64,000 nt of DNA from Candidatus Harrysmithiimonas galli (lineage in GTDB: Bacteria; Bacillota; Bacilli; CAJFEE01). A program made the position numbers and the translations under genes. The DNA is taken from NCBI GenBank assembly GCA_904373265.1, contig CAJFEE010000006.1, positions 1 to 64,000 of the forward strand. Reading direction: 5' to 3'. How positions within the stretch are numbered: the first letter of the stretch is position 1; each line of letters begins with the position of its first letter. Under the pieces are notes generated by a model that made no database searches, was not told the DNA's origin, and was given only the letters and a program-made list of their open reading frames with translations. Positions 8,248 through 18,351 of the stretch are shown piece by piece.

Positions 8248-11200
8248 ATGACGCAAAAAGAAATTCGAGAAGTCGAACAATCGTTTACCCATCATCATCT
8301 GGCTTCACATGATGCTTGTGGAATTGTTGCCATTATCCAAAAAAATGGGATTCCGACACAATCCAATATTGAAAAAGCGATTGGTGCTCTAACCAAAATG
8401 AACCACCGTGCCGGATTTATTAACGGTGAGGGTGATGGAGTTGGGATTCATACCGATATTCCAAAAAAACTATGGAGAAAAAAGCTCACAGCAAAAAATG
8501 TTGATGCGGCTAATGTTGATCGTTCGGATTTTTCCGTTGCACATATCTTCCTAACCAGAAATAAAGAAGTCAAAGAAAACGTGGAAACCATCACCCACTT
8601 ATTTCAACAACATGGATTTAAAATTCTTACATTTTCTACAGAGGAAACAAACACCGAAGCACTTGGTCCGATTGCCAAAAGCTGCGAACCCATTTTTATA
8701 CAAATTTCTTTTATTGCAAAAGAAAAAATAGAGCAAATGCATAAAAAACATTTTGCCTTAACTTTAGACCTTGAAGAAAATCCAGATATTCATGTTGCTT
8801 CTTTAAGCCGCTATCATGCCGTTTATAAAGTACTTGGTGCTGGTGAGACACTGAAAAATTACTATAAAGATTTGCAAGATCCAGACATTGCTTCTCGATG
8901 TACACTGGGGCATAACCGTTACTCTACCAATACTCTATCTAACTTTTTCCGTGTGCAGCCATTTTGTATACTCGGACATAATGGAGAAATCAACACCATC
9001 TCCAAATTACGTGATGAAGCAAGAATGCTTGGTTTTACGTTAACAAATGGAGGTAGTGACTCTCAAGATTTAAGCCGAACCATCCAATCTATGATGATAC
9101 ATTACGACTTCAGTTTACTGGAGGCGATGGAATTTATGTTCCCTCCAATTTACAGTGAAATCAAAGCAGAAGAAAAACATATTCAAGATTTATATGCCTA
9201 TATGCGTGAAGCATGGGGACATTTTGCACAAGGCCCTGCTGGTATTATCTCACGCTATAAAGATGAAACCTGCTTCTCATTGGATGCCCTCGGTTTACGA
9301 CCACAATGGATGCTAGAAACTGAAGATTGCTATATGTTTTCATCCGAACAAGGTATTGAGTTGGCAACCGAATATATATCCGAACCAAAGCCACTTGCCC
9401 CAGGAGAAAAAGTTGCGCTTTTGATTCCAGAAGGAAAACCAGTTCAAGTACTTGATCATCATGAAATCCAAGAAACAGTGTATCAACGTCTCAGTCCAAG
9501 AATTCAAATTCAAGACGCTTCTACACGTTTAATTCATAATAGAGAAAATAAACCGGCTGAGGTCTTTTATGTAGAAAAACCAACACTTGCAATGTATGAA
9601 GCTTTTGGCTGGAACAAGGAACATCTTTCATGGGTTGAGCAAACCTCTGAAACTGGAAACGAACCCATTCGCGGACTCGGGCACGATTTGCCACTTGCAG
9701 CTTTGGATACCGAACGAAAAAATTTGGCAGACTTTATGAAAGAAACCGTGGCTGTTGTTACAAATCCAGCAATTGACCGTGAACGTGAAATGGAGCATTT
9801 CTCTACACGTTCAATTATTGGCGCACGTCCTTCTTTGCATCAAATGGAAAATGAGATTTTTTTAGAAAATTTGCGAGCTCCGCTTTTAATTGAAGGTCAG
9901 ATCGGCGCCAGCATTGCACATGAAATTCGACAGCCATCTTATGAAACTTTATTACAAACTTTTGAAACAAAAAAACTCGTAACCTTCTTGGACGGTACAA
10001 GACATGAGAATGAGAATATGAAGCAGGCATTACGCCGATTATCAGAAGAAGCAGTTTCTGCTGTTCAAAGTGGTTATACATTATTAATTTTAGACGATGC
10101 AAAGGTTATGGAAGATAAACATTATTGGATGGATCCAACTTTGGCAGTTGCCATTGTTAACTTCGCATTAATTAAACGCCAGCTAAGAAGAAAAGCTTCT
10201 ATCATATTGCGATCTGCAGCTCTTCGCAATCTGCATGACATTGCCATTGTATGCGGTCTTGGTGCAGATGCTGTCAGTCCTTACTTTATGTTTGCCAGTG
10301 CAAAGGAATATAATAAACAAAATATTATGAATTTATGGAACGGATTGCAAAAAGGTATTGAGAAAGTCATTTCTACGCTAGGGATTTTTGAATTCCGTGG
10401 CTATACACGTTTATTTTCAAGTATCGGACTTGCGGATGAGCTAGCCAAAAACTTGCGGATTACCAACTACTTTGGTTCTAAACAATCACGCATCAACTTT
10501 GAATATATGGAAAAAGATAGCCTAAAACGAAAACAAATTTTAAATACAGAAACGAAAAAGCTTGCTGTACCAAAACGAATTTTAACTTCCTTAATGAAAC
10601 CCATTCATCAATTATCACAAAGTGGAGATTATGAGCCATACCGAGAAGTAATCGCAAAAATAGAAGAAGAAAGACCTTCTGCCATTCGACATTTATTGGA
10701 CTTTCACATTGATCCAAGCCGCTCAATCTCTCAAGAAGCTGTCAGCTTAAAAACCGACATTCATGAGTTACCATTTGTTATCGGTTCCATGAGTTTTGGT
10801 TCGCAAAACGAAATTCCATTCCGTGCTTATGCTGAAGCTGCCTATCAACTCAATATGCTGAGCATAAACGGAGAAGGCGGAGAAATTTTCGATATGCTTG
10901 GAAAATATCCATATCATCGCGGGATTCAAGTTGCATCTGGACGCTTTGGTGTTAATGCCGAGATTTTAAATTCAAGCCATTATATTGAACTAAAAGTCGG
11001 CCAAGGAGCAAAACCAGGCGAAGGTGGGCATCTTCCAGCGGAAAAGGTTAATGATAAAATTGCTCTAGCTCGCTTTGCCACAAAGGGCAGCGATTTAATA
11101 TCACCATCCAACAACCATGATATTTATTCTATTGAGGACTTAGCTCAAATTGTTGCCGAATTTAAAGCCGTCAACGATCAAGCACGTATCATTGTAAAAG

Positions 11201-12699
11201 TACCAATTGTACCAAATATCGGAACCATTGCCATTGGCGTGGCCAAATCTGGAGCAGATATCATTAGTTTAAGCGGATTTGATGGCGGTACAGGTGCAGC
11301 AAGAGCACATGCCACCGCTTATGTTGGTTTACCAGCAGAAATTGGTGTAAAGGCTGCACATCAGGCCTTATTGGAGGCTGGACTACGTGAAAACGTAGAA
11401 ATCTGGGCAGATGGTGGTGTGAAATCTGCTGATGATGTGATGAAACTAATTTTGCTTGGCGCAAACCGAATCGGATTTGCTACTTTAGCAATGATGAGTG
11501 TCGGTTGTACCACTTGTCGTAGTTGCTTTACTGGAACTTGCCATGTTGGTATTACAAGTCAAATTGATAGTGTAGAAGAAGCAACCGCACTTGGACTAAG
11601 ACGCTATCAACCACGACAATTTGAACAAGCCGTTGAAAATTTAAAAAGATTATTTACTGGATTTGCAGAAGGATTAAAAACACGTTGTGCAGAACTAGGC
11701 TTTACCAATATTCAAGATGCAGTTGGAAAATCAGAGTACTTGATTCAAACACGGGGTCATAAATTACTCGATTTGACCACCTTGCAAAAAGAACATGAAT
11801 TACAAAATACATTCTGTAAGGTCAATTATCTACCTATGCAAAACTTATTTATCGCACACGATGAGACACATGTGGACTACAATGTAGATGCACTGCTGCA
11901 AAATCAAACCGTTTCTGGTGTCAATTGTGAACATCGTGCAGTCGGTGCACGTGTTGCTGGTCATCGTGTACGTGGAAAATTAGATCGTTCATATCTTAAT
12001 GATCCTGCCATCACCAGAAAATATACCAAGGGCTCTATTCCAGGAAACGGATTTGGTGCCTACAATGTCGAAGGTATCACGTTAATTGCTGAGGGCGGCG
12101 CTGAAGATGGAGTCGGAAAAACAGCACATGGCGGAAATATCTACGTCTTAAAAACGAAAAACAAATTCGGAAAATCCGTTGGCGGAAGTGTCGGAAAAGG
12201 ATTTGGATACGGCGCACAAAAAGGAAAGTTGTACATTCAAGGAAACGCTGATGCCAGAGCAGGTATTCGTTTATCTGGCGCAGATATGATTATTGGCGGA
12301 CAAATTGAAAAACCACTGTACACATCTGGTGGACTCTCATTTGTTGAATCCAATATAAAAGGATTTGCTTTTGAATATATGACTGGCGGACGAGCACTCG
12401 TTCTTGGCGATCCAGGACCATGGCTTTGCTCTGGTATGACTGGTGGCGTTGTCTACCTTCGGATTCAGGAAGAAATGGGTCTAACTGTTGAAGTACTAAA
12501 AAAACGTTTGGCAAAAGGTGCCACAAAAGTAGAATTGACTGGTTTATCTGAAAAAGGTATGAAAGACGTAAAAGAAATGCTGAATGATTACTTGCACGTA
12601 CTCACCCAAAACAATCAAGCACAAGAAGCAGATACATTACGCTTTCTTACAGAGAACCCAGACATATACTTTGTTCAAATTCAACCCGTTCAAGCTTAA
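8248..12699 (+). CDS. gltB: Glutamate synthase large subunit (GOGAT), no gltD nearby
   Basis: The 1483-aa enzyme makes glutamate from glutamine and 2-oxoglutarate. The class II glutaminase domain starts at Cys24 (HDACGIVAII) after a 23-residue propeptide. The central domain follows. The FMN/synthase domain carries GAKPGEGGHLPAEK and the 3Fe-4S cysteines in GCTTCRSCFTGTCHVGI (around residue 1085, C-x5-C-x4-C). The last quarter is the GXGXG beta-helix (GNIYVLKTKNKFGKSVGGSV). Length fits full GltB/GltA. AGGGGG precedes the ATG. No small subunit (gltD) adjoins, and a strong terminator follows, so electrons must come from an unlinked GltD or a ferredoxin. Confidence 0.93.
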   Translation: MTQKEIREVEQSFTHHHLASHDACGIVAIIQKNGIPTQSNIEKAIGALTKMNHRAGFINGEGDGVGIHTDIPKKLWRKKLTAKNVDAANVDRSDFSVAHIFLTRNKEVKENVETITHLFQQHGFKILTFSTEETNTEALGPIAKSCEPIFIQISFIAKEKIEQMHKKHFALTLDLEENPDIHVASLSRYHAVYKVLGAGETLKNYYKDLQDPDIASRCTLGHNRYSTNTLSNFFRVQPFCILGHNGEINTISKLRDEARMLGFTLTNGGSDSQDLSRTIQSMMIHYDFSLLEAMEFMFPPIYSEIKAEEKHIQDLYAYMREAWGHFAQGPAGIISRYKDETCFSLDALGLRPQWMLETEDCYMFSSEQGIELATEYISEPKPLAPGEKVALLIPEGKPVQVLDHHEIQETVYQRLSPRIQIQDASTRLIHNRENKPAEVFYVEKPTLAMYEAFGWNKEHLSWVEQTSETGNEPIRGLGHDLPLAALDTERKNLADFMKETVAVVTNPAIDREREMEHFSTRSIIGARPSLHQMENEIFLENLRAPLLIEGQIGASIAHEIRQPSYETLLQTFETKKLVTFLDGTRHENENMKQALRRLSEEAVSAVQSGYTLLILDDAKVMEDKHYWMDPTLAVAIVNFALIKRQLRRKASIILRSAALRNLHDIAIVCGLGADAVSPYFMFASAKEYNKQNIMNLWNGLQKGIEKVISTLGIFEFRGYTRLFSSIGLADELAKNLRITNYFGSKQSRINFEYMEKDSLKRKQILNTETKKLAVPKRILTSLMKPIHQLSQSGDYEPYREVIAKIEEERPSAIRHLLDFHIDPSRSISQEAVSLKTDIHELPFVIGSMSFGSQNEIPFRAYAEAAYQLNMLSINGEGGEIFDMLGKYPYHRGIQVASGRFGVNAEILNSSHYIELKVGQGAKPGEGGHLPAEKVNDKIALARFATKGSDLISPSNNHDIYSIEDLAQIVAEFKAVNDQARIIVKVPIVPNIGTIAIGVAKSGADIISLSGFDGGTGAARAHATAYVGLPAEIGVKAAHQALLEAGLRENVEIWADGGVKSADDVMKLILLGANRIGFATLAMMSVGCTTCRSCFTGTCHVGITSQIDSVEEATALGLRRYQPRQFEQAVENLKRLFTGFAEGLKTRCAELGFTNIQDAVGKSEYLIQTRGHKLLDLTTLQKEHELQNTFCKVNYLPMQNLFIAHDETHVDYNVDALLQNQTVSGVNCEHRAVGARVAGHRVRGKLDRSYLNDPAITRKYTKGSIPGNGFGAYNVEGITLIAEGGAEDGVGKTAHGGNIYVLKTKNKFGKSVGGSVGKGFGYGAQKGKLYIQGNADARAGIRLSGADMIIGGQIEKPLYTSGGLSFVESNIKGFAFEYMTGGRALVLGDPGPWLCSGMTGGVVYLRIQEEMGLTVEVLKKRLAKGATKVELTGLSEKGMKDVKEMLNDYLHVLTQNNQAQEADTLRFLTENPDIYFVQIQPVQA

Positions 12700-12736
12700 A
12701 ACTTGCAACCAAAATCCCTTATATAATTGTTTAACA

Positions 12737-12777
12737 ACAGACCAGTTGAATATTTCTTCAACTGGTCTGTTTATTTT
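12737..12777 (+). terminator. Strong intrinsic terminator after gltB
   Basis: Perfect 14-bp arms at 12737-12750 and 12757-12770 enclose a 6-base loop and are followed by TTATTTTT. Confidence 0.9.
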
Positions 12778-13088
12778 TATAGCAATTCGTCATTCTCATT
12801 CTAATTTGAAATCAACTATAATGACAAAACAAATCTCTCCAATTTCTTCTTTTCATACTTTATCTCATAATTAAGGGGAATTTAAATCGACTCATTCTGA
12901 TCATCAACCATATAACTTTTCGTTTCACCTTTTCTATCATTTGACACAAACCCATTTAGGATTTTTATTTTTTTAACGTCTTTATTTCCTTATTTGGTGT
13001 TTTTTGTCATATAATAGCATATTATAGAAAAACTATTCTGTAATGATACACAAAAACAGAGAGATATATGAAGGAAGAAGGGAAAACT
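12778..13088. other. Intergenic leader of the permease gene
   Basis: About 310 AT-rich bases. TATAAT at 13011-13016 could be a -10 element but no -35 is well placed for it. TTGACA at 12943 is the best -35, with a poor partner. No riboswitch-like fold was recognised. Confidence 0.35.
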
Positions 13089-14423
13089 ATGTTATATTCA
13101 ACTGCAAACATTACCTCTACAGTTGACTCTACACAATATTTTGTGGCAATCGGAATTTTTCTCATTGCATATGGGTTCATTATTTCTGAGAAAATTAACC
13201 GAGCTATTGTTGCTATTCTTGGAGCAGCATTTATGATTATCATTGGCGTCATGGATTTGGATACAGCATTTTCACATGTTGATTGGAGTACCATTACACT
13301 GCTAATCGGGATGATGATCCTTGTCAATATTACGGCGCAATCTGGGGTTTTTGAATTTGCAGCGATTAAAGCCGCAAAACTCGCAAATGGACGACCATTG
13401 CTGATTTTAATTTATTTATCCTTACTGACTGCATTTGGATCTGCATTTTTGGACAATGTAACAACGGTTTTACTTATTGTACCTGTTACCTTTGCGATCA
13501 CCAAAATTTTACGAATCAATCCTGTACCCTTTTTAATTTCAGAAGTTTTATTCTCAAATATTGGCGGTACAGCAACTCTAATCGGAGATCCACCAAATAT
13601 TATGATTGGAAATGCCAACAAACATTTGGATTTCAATTCTTTTCTTATAAATATTACACCAGTCATTTTAATCATTATTCCAATTGTCTTGATCTACTTG
13701 GTTTTGATTTTTCGGAAACAAATGCATACACAACAAGATCGGATTATCGAGTTGATGGGCATTGATGAGCGGAAATATTTAAAAAATAAAAAATTAATGA
13801 TTCAATCATTAACCGTTCTTGGGCTTGTTATTTTATCATTTATGCTGCATTCTATATTTCATTTAGAGCCAGCATTAATTGCTATTTTAGGCGCTGCTGT
13901 TTTAATGTTGTTCACTTATAACGATGAACATAAGTTGGAAGTTTTATTCTCAAAAGTAGAATGGATTACCATCTTCTTTTTTGCTGGTTTGTTTATTTTG
14001 GTCGGCGGATTGATTGAAATCGGATTGATCGAACAGCTAGCACAAAAAATGTTGGATTTTACAAATGGAGATATTCAAATGACAGCTACATTTATTTTAT
14101 GGGTTTCTGGAATCGCATCAGCGACCATTGATAACATCCCATTTGTTGCAACCATGATTCCATTGATTCAAGATTTAGCAGGACAAATGAACTTGGCGGT
14201 TTCCTCCCCAGAAATCAATACACTTTGGTGGTCGTTGGCACTTGGTGCATGCCTAGGAGGTAATGGGACAGTACTTGGTGCATCAGCAAACGTCATTGTG
14301 TCCGGATTGGCAGCCAAAGAGGGGCACCCATTTAGCTATGTTCAGTTTTTGATTATTGGGGCACCCATTACATTGATTACGCTTGTGATTTCCCATATTT
14401 ATATTTGGCTTCGATTTTTATAA
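13089..14423 (+). CDS. ArsB/NhaD-type ion permease
   Basis: The 444-aa, very hydrophobic protein has 10-12 predicted membrane segments in two halves. Family landmarks are SAFLDNVTTVLLIVPVTFAI, NIGGTATLIGDPPNIMIG, and in the second half SATIDNIPFVATMIP with GGNGTVLGASANVIV. These repeated D-N-[VI]-[TP] and G-[TN]-[AG] signatures define the ArsB/NhaD branch of the ion transporter superfamily. Substrate (arsenite, Na+/H+ or an organic anion) cannot be told. ATG 13089 follows GAAGGAAGAAGGG; the in-frame ATG at 13068 lacks a ribosome binding site. No arsR or arsC is nearby, so arsenite export is not supported by context. Confidence 0.85.
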   Translation: MLYSTANITSTVDSTQYFVAIGIFLIAYGFIISEKINRAIVAILGAAFMIIIGVMDLDTAFSHVDWSTITLLIGMMILVNITAQSGVFEFAAIKAAKLANGRPLLILIYLSLLTAFGSAFLDNVTTVLLIVPVTFAITKILRINPVPFLISEVLFSNIGGTATLIGDPPNIMIGNANKHLDFNSFLINITPVILIIIPIVLIYLVLIFRKQMHTQQDRIIELMGIDERKYLKNKKLMIQSLTVLGLVILSFMLHSIFHLEPALIAILGAAVLMLFTYNDEHKLEVLFSKVEWITIFFFAGLFILVGGLIEIGLIEQLAQKMLDFTNGDIQMTATFILWVSGIASATIDNIPFVATMIPLIQDLAGQMNLAVSSPEINTLWWSLALGACLGGNGTVLGASANVIVSGLAAKEGHPFSYVQFLIIGAPITLITLVISHIYIWLRFL

Positions 14424-14571
14424 AAAATTTCTATCAAATCATATGCACAAGGCTTTGAATCAAATCAAAAGATGAAAGAGTATAAAACAAATTTTTTACA
14501 TATCTATATAAAATTCAGATAGAAAACAAAAAAGAGGCCTATCACTATCCCTTTACCTTAAGGAAGGAAAT

Positions 14572-15120
14572 CTATCGACCTTTTCTTGTATATTTCTTAA
14601 TTTTTTTATATTGATTATACCAATTCATGATAAAATTTGATTCAAATGCTCCCTTTTGCTGTTCAATCATTTGAATCAAATTTTGCATATTCTTTTTTAA
14701 AATTTGATCAATCACAGTCGGATATTTCATCTCCTGCTGATGGTGCTGATATTCATCTTCATCCAAAATAATATAGGTATAATTTGGAAATACTTTAATA
14801 TCCAAATCGTAATCAATATATTTTATCGCTCCCTCATCATACACAAATGGGGAGCTGAGATTACAGTAATAATAAATACCATCCTCACGAATCATTCCGA
14901 TAATATTAAACCAGTACTTGGCATGAAAATAACAAATAGCAGGTTCTCTAGTTGTCCACGTCCGTCCGTCCGCCTCGATAACCATTGTTCGATCATTGGC
15001 AACAATAAATTCTTCGGCCGCTGCTTTTAAAATATAAGCACGTTCCCATATGCGGTGAATATGTCCATTATGCTTATAACTATGGATCTGGACTTCATCA
15101 CCTACTTGTCCTTTATCCAT
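14572..15120 (-). CDS. ntdP: Nucleoside tri-/diphosphatase (DUF402)
   Basis: The 182-aa product matches the Ntdp family of Firmicutes (about 176-180 aa). Conserved parts are IQIHSYKH-like [15 protein letters not shown] at the N-terminus, [36 protein letters not shown] and [13 protein letters not shown]; the acidic residues of the last two bind divalent metal. The family hydrolyses nucleoside tri- and diphosphates in the cytoplasm. ATG 15120 follows AAAGGAGG with 7 bases spacing; the longer upstream frame is not needed. It converges with the permease gene. Confidence 0.92.
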   Translation of the reverse strand: MDKGQVGDEVQIHSYKHNGHIHRIWERAYILKAAAEEFIVANDRTMVIEADGRTWTTREPAICYFHAKYWFNIIGMIREDGIYYYCNLSSPFVYDEGAIKYIDYDLDIKVFPNYTYIILDEDEYQHHQQEMKYPTVIDQILKKNMQNLIQMIEQQKGAFESNFIMNWYNQYKKIKKYTRKGR

Positions 15121-15255
15121 TTCTAGCCTCCTTTGCTTCATATACTTAAATATAGGTTTCTTCCTATTATACCTGAATTTCCCATTATTTAAAAGAAAAG
15201 CAAAGTTTGATTTTGACATGCCGTTAGCTACATCCCAAACCATTTCACAAATAAA

Positions 15256-16128
15256 CTATAAGCCACGAAAATATTCTGGCTTATACATTTCCTGCTCTCT
15301 TGCCTGCTGAATTTGCATCAAAATTTTCTCCCGATCTTGATTCAAGGTTCCACCAAAAGACACATAATTGGATGCATGATTGGAGCGGAAAATTGTGCCT
15401 TTTGAATCTAGATTTTTAATAAAAATTGCCAATTCATCTAAAATCTCCTGGGGAGACAGTTGAATCATTTGCTTTGCAGAAATTTTTTGTGCCATAGGTG
15501 TTTCAGGTTCAACCATAAGCGTTAAAACACCGACGTAATCTGGACAAATGGCAGAAACTACTTCGGCACTTTTTGTTGCATGAAGCACCGTGTTTTCTTT
15601 TCCACCCAATCCGGAAATCAAAGTAACCGACAAACGAATCCCAGCCGCCTTAACGCTTTGCCCAGCTTGTATCATTTCCGCAGCATTCACACCTTTTTGA
15701 ATATCTGACAAAATTTCATCTGCACCAGATTCAATGCCCATATAAATTAAATCCAGGCCAGCTGCTTTTAATTCTTCCAGTTCTTTTTGTCGCTTCACCA
15801 ATATATCTCTTGGTGCACCATAGGTTGAAATTCGTTCAACCTCTGGAAACAACGTCCGGATCATTTCAAGAATCTTAAGCAAACGCTTTGTTGGTACAAT
15901 CAGCGCATCTCCATCTGCCAAAAAAATCCGCTTGACCTTTGTATCACGATAATAAGTACGTGCCATTTGTAAATCTTCTTGCACCTCCTCAAGCGAACGC
16001 ACCCGAAATTTTTTATTCATATACATAGAACAAAATGTACAAGTATTTCTGGCACAGCCAATGGTTAGCTGAATAATGAGACTGTTTGCCTCACTTGGCG
16101 GACGATAAACAACACCTTCATATCTCAA
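15256..16128 (-). CDS. Radical SAM protein, unknown substrate
   Basis: The 290-aa enzyme begins at TTG 16128, 7 bases after AAAGGAG, giving an N-terminus of RYEGVVYRPPSEANS, as in related proteins. The cluster motif is CARNTCTFC, that is C-x4-C-x2-C rather than the common C-x3-C-x2-C. A GG-E-like element is seen in FLADGDALIVP, and the SAM-binding region in GIESGADEI and SVTLISGLGGKEN. Similar proteins are widespread in Firmicutes without assigned function. The gene lies 135 bases upstream of ntdP on the same strand and may be cotranscribed with it. Confidence 0.85.
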   Translation of the reverse strand: MRYEGVVYRPPSEANSLIIQLTIGCARNTCTFCSMYMNKKFRVRSLEEVQEDLQMARTYYRDTKVKRIFLADGDALIVPTKRLLKILEMIRTLFPEVERISTYGAPRDILVKRQKELEELKAAGLDLIYMGIESGADEILSDIQKGVNAAEMIQAGQSVKAAGIRLSVTLISGLGGKENTVLHATKSAEVVSAICPDYVGVLTLMVEPETPMAQKISAKQMIQLSPQEILDELAIFIKNLDSKGTIFRSNHASNYVSFGGTLNQDREKILMQIQQAREQEMYKPEYFRGL

Positions 16129-16374
16129 ATCTATCACTCCTTTTCTCTTATACTTATAACATGAACGAAATCTAGATATCTCGTCAAGCATTTTAACAAG
16201 AAAAAGACAAAAAGAAATAAACCAATTGTCAATAAAATTAGAAAATCATACCAAAATATGGATATCTTTTCGAATTAAATTATCAAAAGGAATAAATTAT
16301 AAAAATATTCATTTTTATATATTAAATCTTTATTGGAGCATTGATTGACAGTTGGGTCCTACTTGCCTATTTGT

Positions 16375-16974
16375 TCAAGCAATTGACTTTTGAATTAGAC
16401 GCACAAAGGCAGCCTGCCCCTCTTTAGATAAATGTACACCGTCTGCTACAAAATAAGATTTTTGATCTTTACTAACCTGATACCAATCAATCAACTGAGT
16501 ATCCTTTTTATTTTTTTGTACAAGACGGCTTAAACTTTGATTAACCGTATTTTGCCATGAACGTTGCATACACACATTAACAACATAAAATGAATCCACG
16601 CCGCTTTTTCGAGCTATATTGATCACAGCCTGCACATCTGCAATCCGAAACGGACCGTTTGTTCCAAGTGCAATCACAAGTTTACTTCCCAGCTTATTAT
16701 TCTTTTTCATTGTTTGAAATACACTGGACAACTCATTCATCTGACGTCCAACTTTGGCATCAATATAAATTTTTTTGTTTTTCATTTGCTTTAGGCTTTT
16801 ACTGACAGCAACGGTTAAAGAATCTCCAATAATGGTAATCACTTCTTGCTTAACGGCTGCACTCTTTTTTTCAGCAGAAACTGATAATGGTGGACTGTCT
16901 GTCACCATATTCATTACAACGGGATTCACTACTGGAAATAAAAACATAAGAATGGCTATCATCATTTCTTTCAT
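16375..16974 (-). CDS. Secreted or membrane-anchored SGNH/GDSL hydrolase
   Basis: The 199-aa product has an N-terminal hydrophobic segment (MMIAILMFLFPVVNPVVMNM), likely a signal anchor. An SGNH domain follows: block I IGDSLTVAVSKSL with the nucleophile Ser, the oxyanion Asn in VIALGTNGPF, and the catalytic Asp/His in DGVHLSKEG near the C-terminus. It resembles the SGNH domain attached to OatA-type cell-wall acetyltransferases, so an esterase acting outside the cell, possibly on wall polymers, is likely. ATG 16974 follows AAGGGGAAA. It lies downstream of yvoF but behind a terminator. Confidence 0.8.
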   Translation of the reverse strand: MKEMMIAILMFLFPVVNPVVMNMVTDSPPLSVSAEKKSAAVKQEVITIIGDSLTVAVSKSLKQMKNKKIYIDAKVGRQMNELSSVFQTMKKNNKLGSKLVIALGTNGPFRIADVQAVINIARKSGVDSFYVVNVCMQRSWQNTVNQSLSRLVQKNKKDTQLIDWYQVSKDQKSYFVADGVHLSKEGQAAFVRLIQKSIA

Positions 16975-17063
16975 TTTATCATTTCCCCTTTTTTCATATA
17001 ATCTGGACAAGCATGCACTACATCATATGCAGCTTCAAAAGAAAACAGACCTGAATTTTTTCC

Positions 17064-17114
17064 ATAAAAAAAATGCAAATCTAACTCAAAAAATAAGTAG
17101 ATTTGCATTTTTAC
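17064..17114 (-). terminator. Intrinsic terminator after yvoF
   Basis: Arms AAATGCAAATCT (about 17071-17082) and AGATTTGCATTT (17100-17111) pair fully. On the minus strand a T-run follows. A-runs on both sides could make it work in both directions. Confidence 0.85.
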
Positions 17115-17152
17115 AATGGATAATATTTTCATAATGCTATACACATATAGAC

Positions 17153-17644
17153 TTACGGTACAATCTGTCTTTGGATCTCCATACGCTGCCCAGATACAAA
17201 AACATGCGGAGGAACATTTTGATATACAACCGTTCCTGCCGCAATAATTGCACCATCTCCAATGGTAACCCCTGGTAAAATGGTACAATTGGCACCAATC
17301 ATGACATTGGAACCGATCTGAACCGTTCCGACACGATATTCATTTACCAAATATTCATGTGCCAAAATGGTTGTTTGGTATCCGATAATCGTATTATCTC
17401 CAACAGAAATTTTCTCTGGAAATAAAATATCAATCATGACTTTGTAAGCAAAGGTCACTTGCGCTCCAACCGTCATTTTTAAAACTTTTCGATACAACCA
17501 ATTTTTCATTCGAAAAAAAGGAAGATAACGTGCAATTTCAATCGTTACTGTATTTTTTAATACTTTACCAAAGCTTACAGTTTGATAAACATGCCATAAC
17601 GGATTCCCTGACTTATTCCACATCCTTTTCTCAATCTTTCGCAT
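17153..17644 (-). CDS. yvoF: Acyltransferase, left-handed beta-helix (YvoF-like)
   Basis: The 163-aa product shows hexapeptide repeats typical of the LbetaH acyltransferase fold: ISVGDNTIIGYQ, VQIGSNVMIGANCTILPG and VTIGDGAIIAAGTVV. The active-site-type His lies in ILAHEYLVNEYR. It resembles B. subtilis YvoF in length and in genomic place. Substrate unknown; an acetyl acceptor connected with the cell envelope is likely. ATG 17644 lies inside the end of ppaX (14-base overlap), implying translational coupling; the ribosome binding site GGGAGC is within ppaX. Confidence 0.87.
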   Translation of the reverse strand: MRKIEKRMWNKSGNPLWHVYQTVSFGKVLKNTVTIEIARYLPFFRMKNWLYRKVLKMTVGAQVTFAYKVMIDILFPEKISVGDNTIIGYQTTILAHEYLVNEYRVGTVQIGSNVMIGANCTILPGVTIGDGAIIAAGTVVYQNVPPHVFVSGQRMEIQRQIVP

Positions 17645-18299
17645 AACTGTTGCTCCCACTTTGAATTATTTCCAATAAATCCTTCATTTCTTGCAACATA
17701 TAGTCTGGTTTTTCCGCATATAAGTTTTCAACGCCATGCCATGTCCAGCTTACACCAGCCGTTTTTACTCCAGCTTGCTTACCACTTTTAATATCTGCTG
17801 GGAAATCCCCAACCATTAATGTTTCATCTTTTTTGGCATGCAAACGACTTAACGCTGTCAAGATCGGCTCAGGATGCGGCTTCGGATGCCTCACATCATC
17901 CAAGGCAACAACCACATCCAAAAGTGGCTCAATCTCAATTAGACGTAAACCCATTTCAACGGTATATCGCAATTTAGAGGTTACAATACCAAGCTGAATC
18001 CCTGCTTGCTTCAGATCCGTCAATACTTCCTTTACTTGAGGAAACGGCTCTACCATTTTATCATGATGTGCATGATTATACTCTCGGTACATCTGAATAC
18101 AAGCATCTACTTCATCTTGACTTTTTGCCAGATTTCCAAAAGTCGTCTTTAGCGGCGGACCGATAAAGGGAATGACATCTGCCCTTTGAAATTGTCCCGG
18201 ATAAAAATATGACAATGTATGTAAAAAAGAAGCAACAATTAATTCATTCGTATTTAATAATGTACCATCTAAGTCAAATAAAACTGTTCGTATACGCAT
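17631..18299 (-). CDS. ppaX: Pyrophosphatase PpaX (HAD family)
   Basis: The 222-aa HAD hydrolase carries motif I VLFDLDGTLLNTNEL with the nucleophile Asp, motif II GIVTSK, Lys in VRHPKPHPEPI, and motif IV MVGDFPADIKSG. B. subtilis PpaX (216 aa) hydrolyses the pyrophosphate released when HPr kinase/phosphorylase dephosphorylates HPr-Ser-P. Its place downstream of hprK and lgt supports that role here. GGAG precedes the ATG. It overlaps yvoF by 14 bases. Confidence 0.93.
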   Translation of the reverse strand: MRIRTVLFDLDGTLLNTNELIVASFLHTLSYFYPGQFQRADVIPFIGPPLKTTFGNLAKSQDEVDACIQMYREYNHAHHDKMVEPFPQVKEVLTDLKQAGIQLGIVTSKLRYTVEMGLRLIEIEPLLDVVVALDDVRHPKPHPEPILTALSRLHAKKDETLMVGDFPADIKSGKQAGVKTAGVSWTWHGVENLYAEKPDYMLQEMKDLLEIIQSGSNSYAKD

Positions 18300-18351
18300 T
18301 TTTACCGCTCCATTTATTTGTTGTTCTCCAATTTTGCTTTTCTATCTTGTT

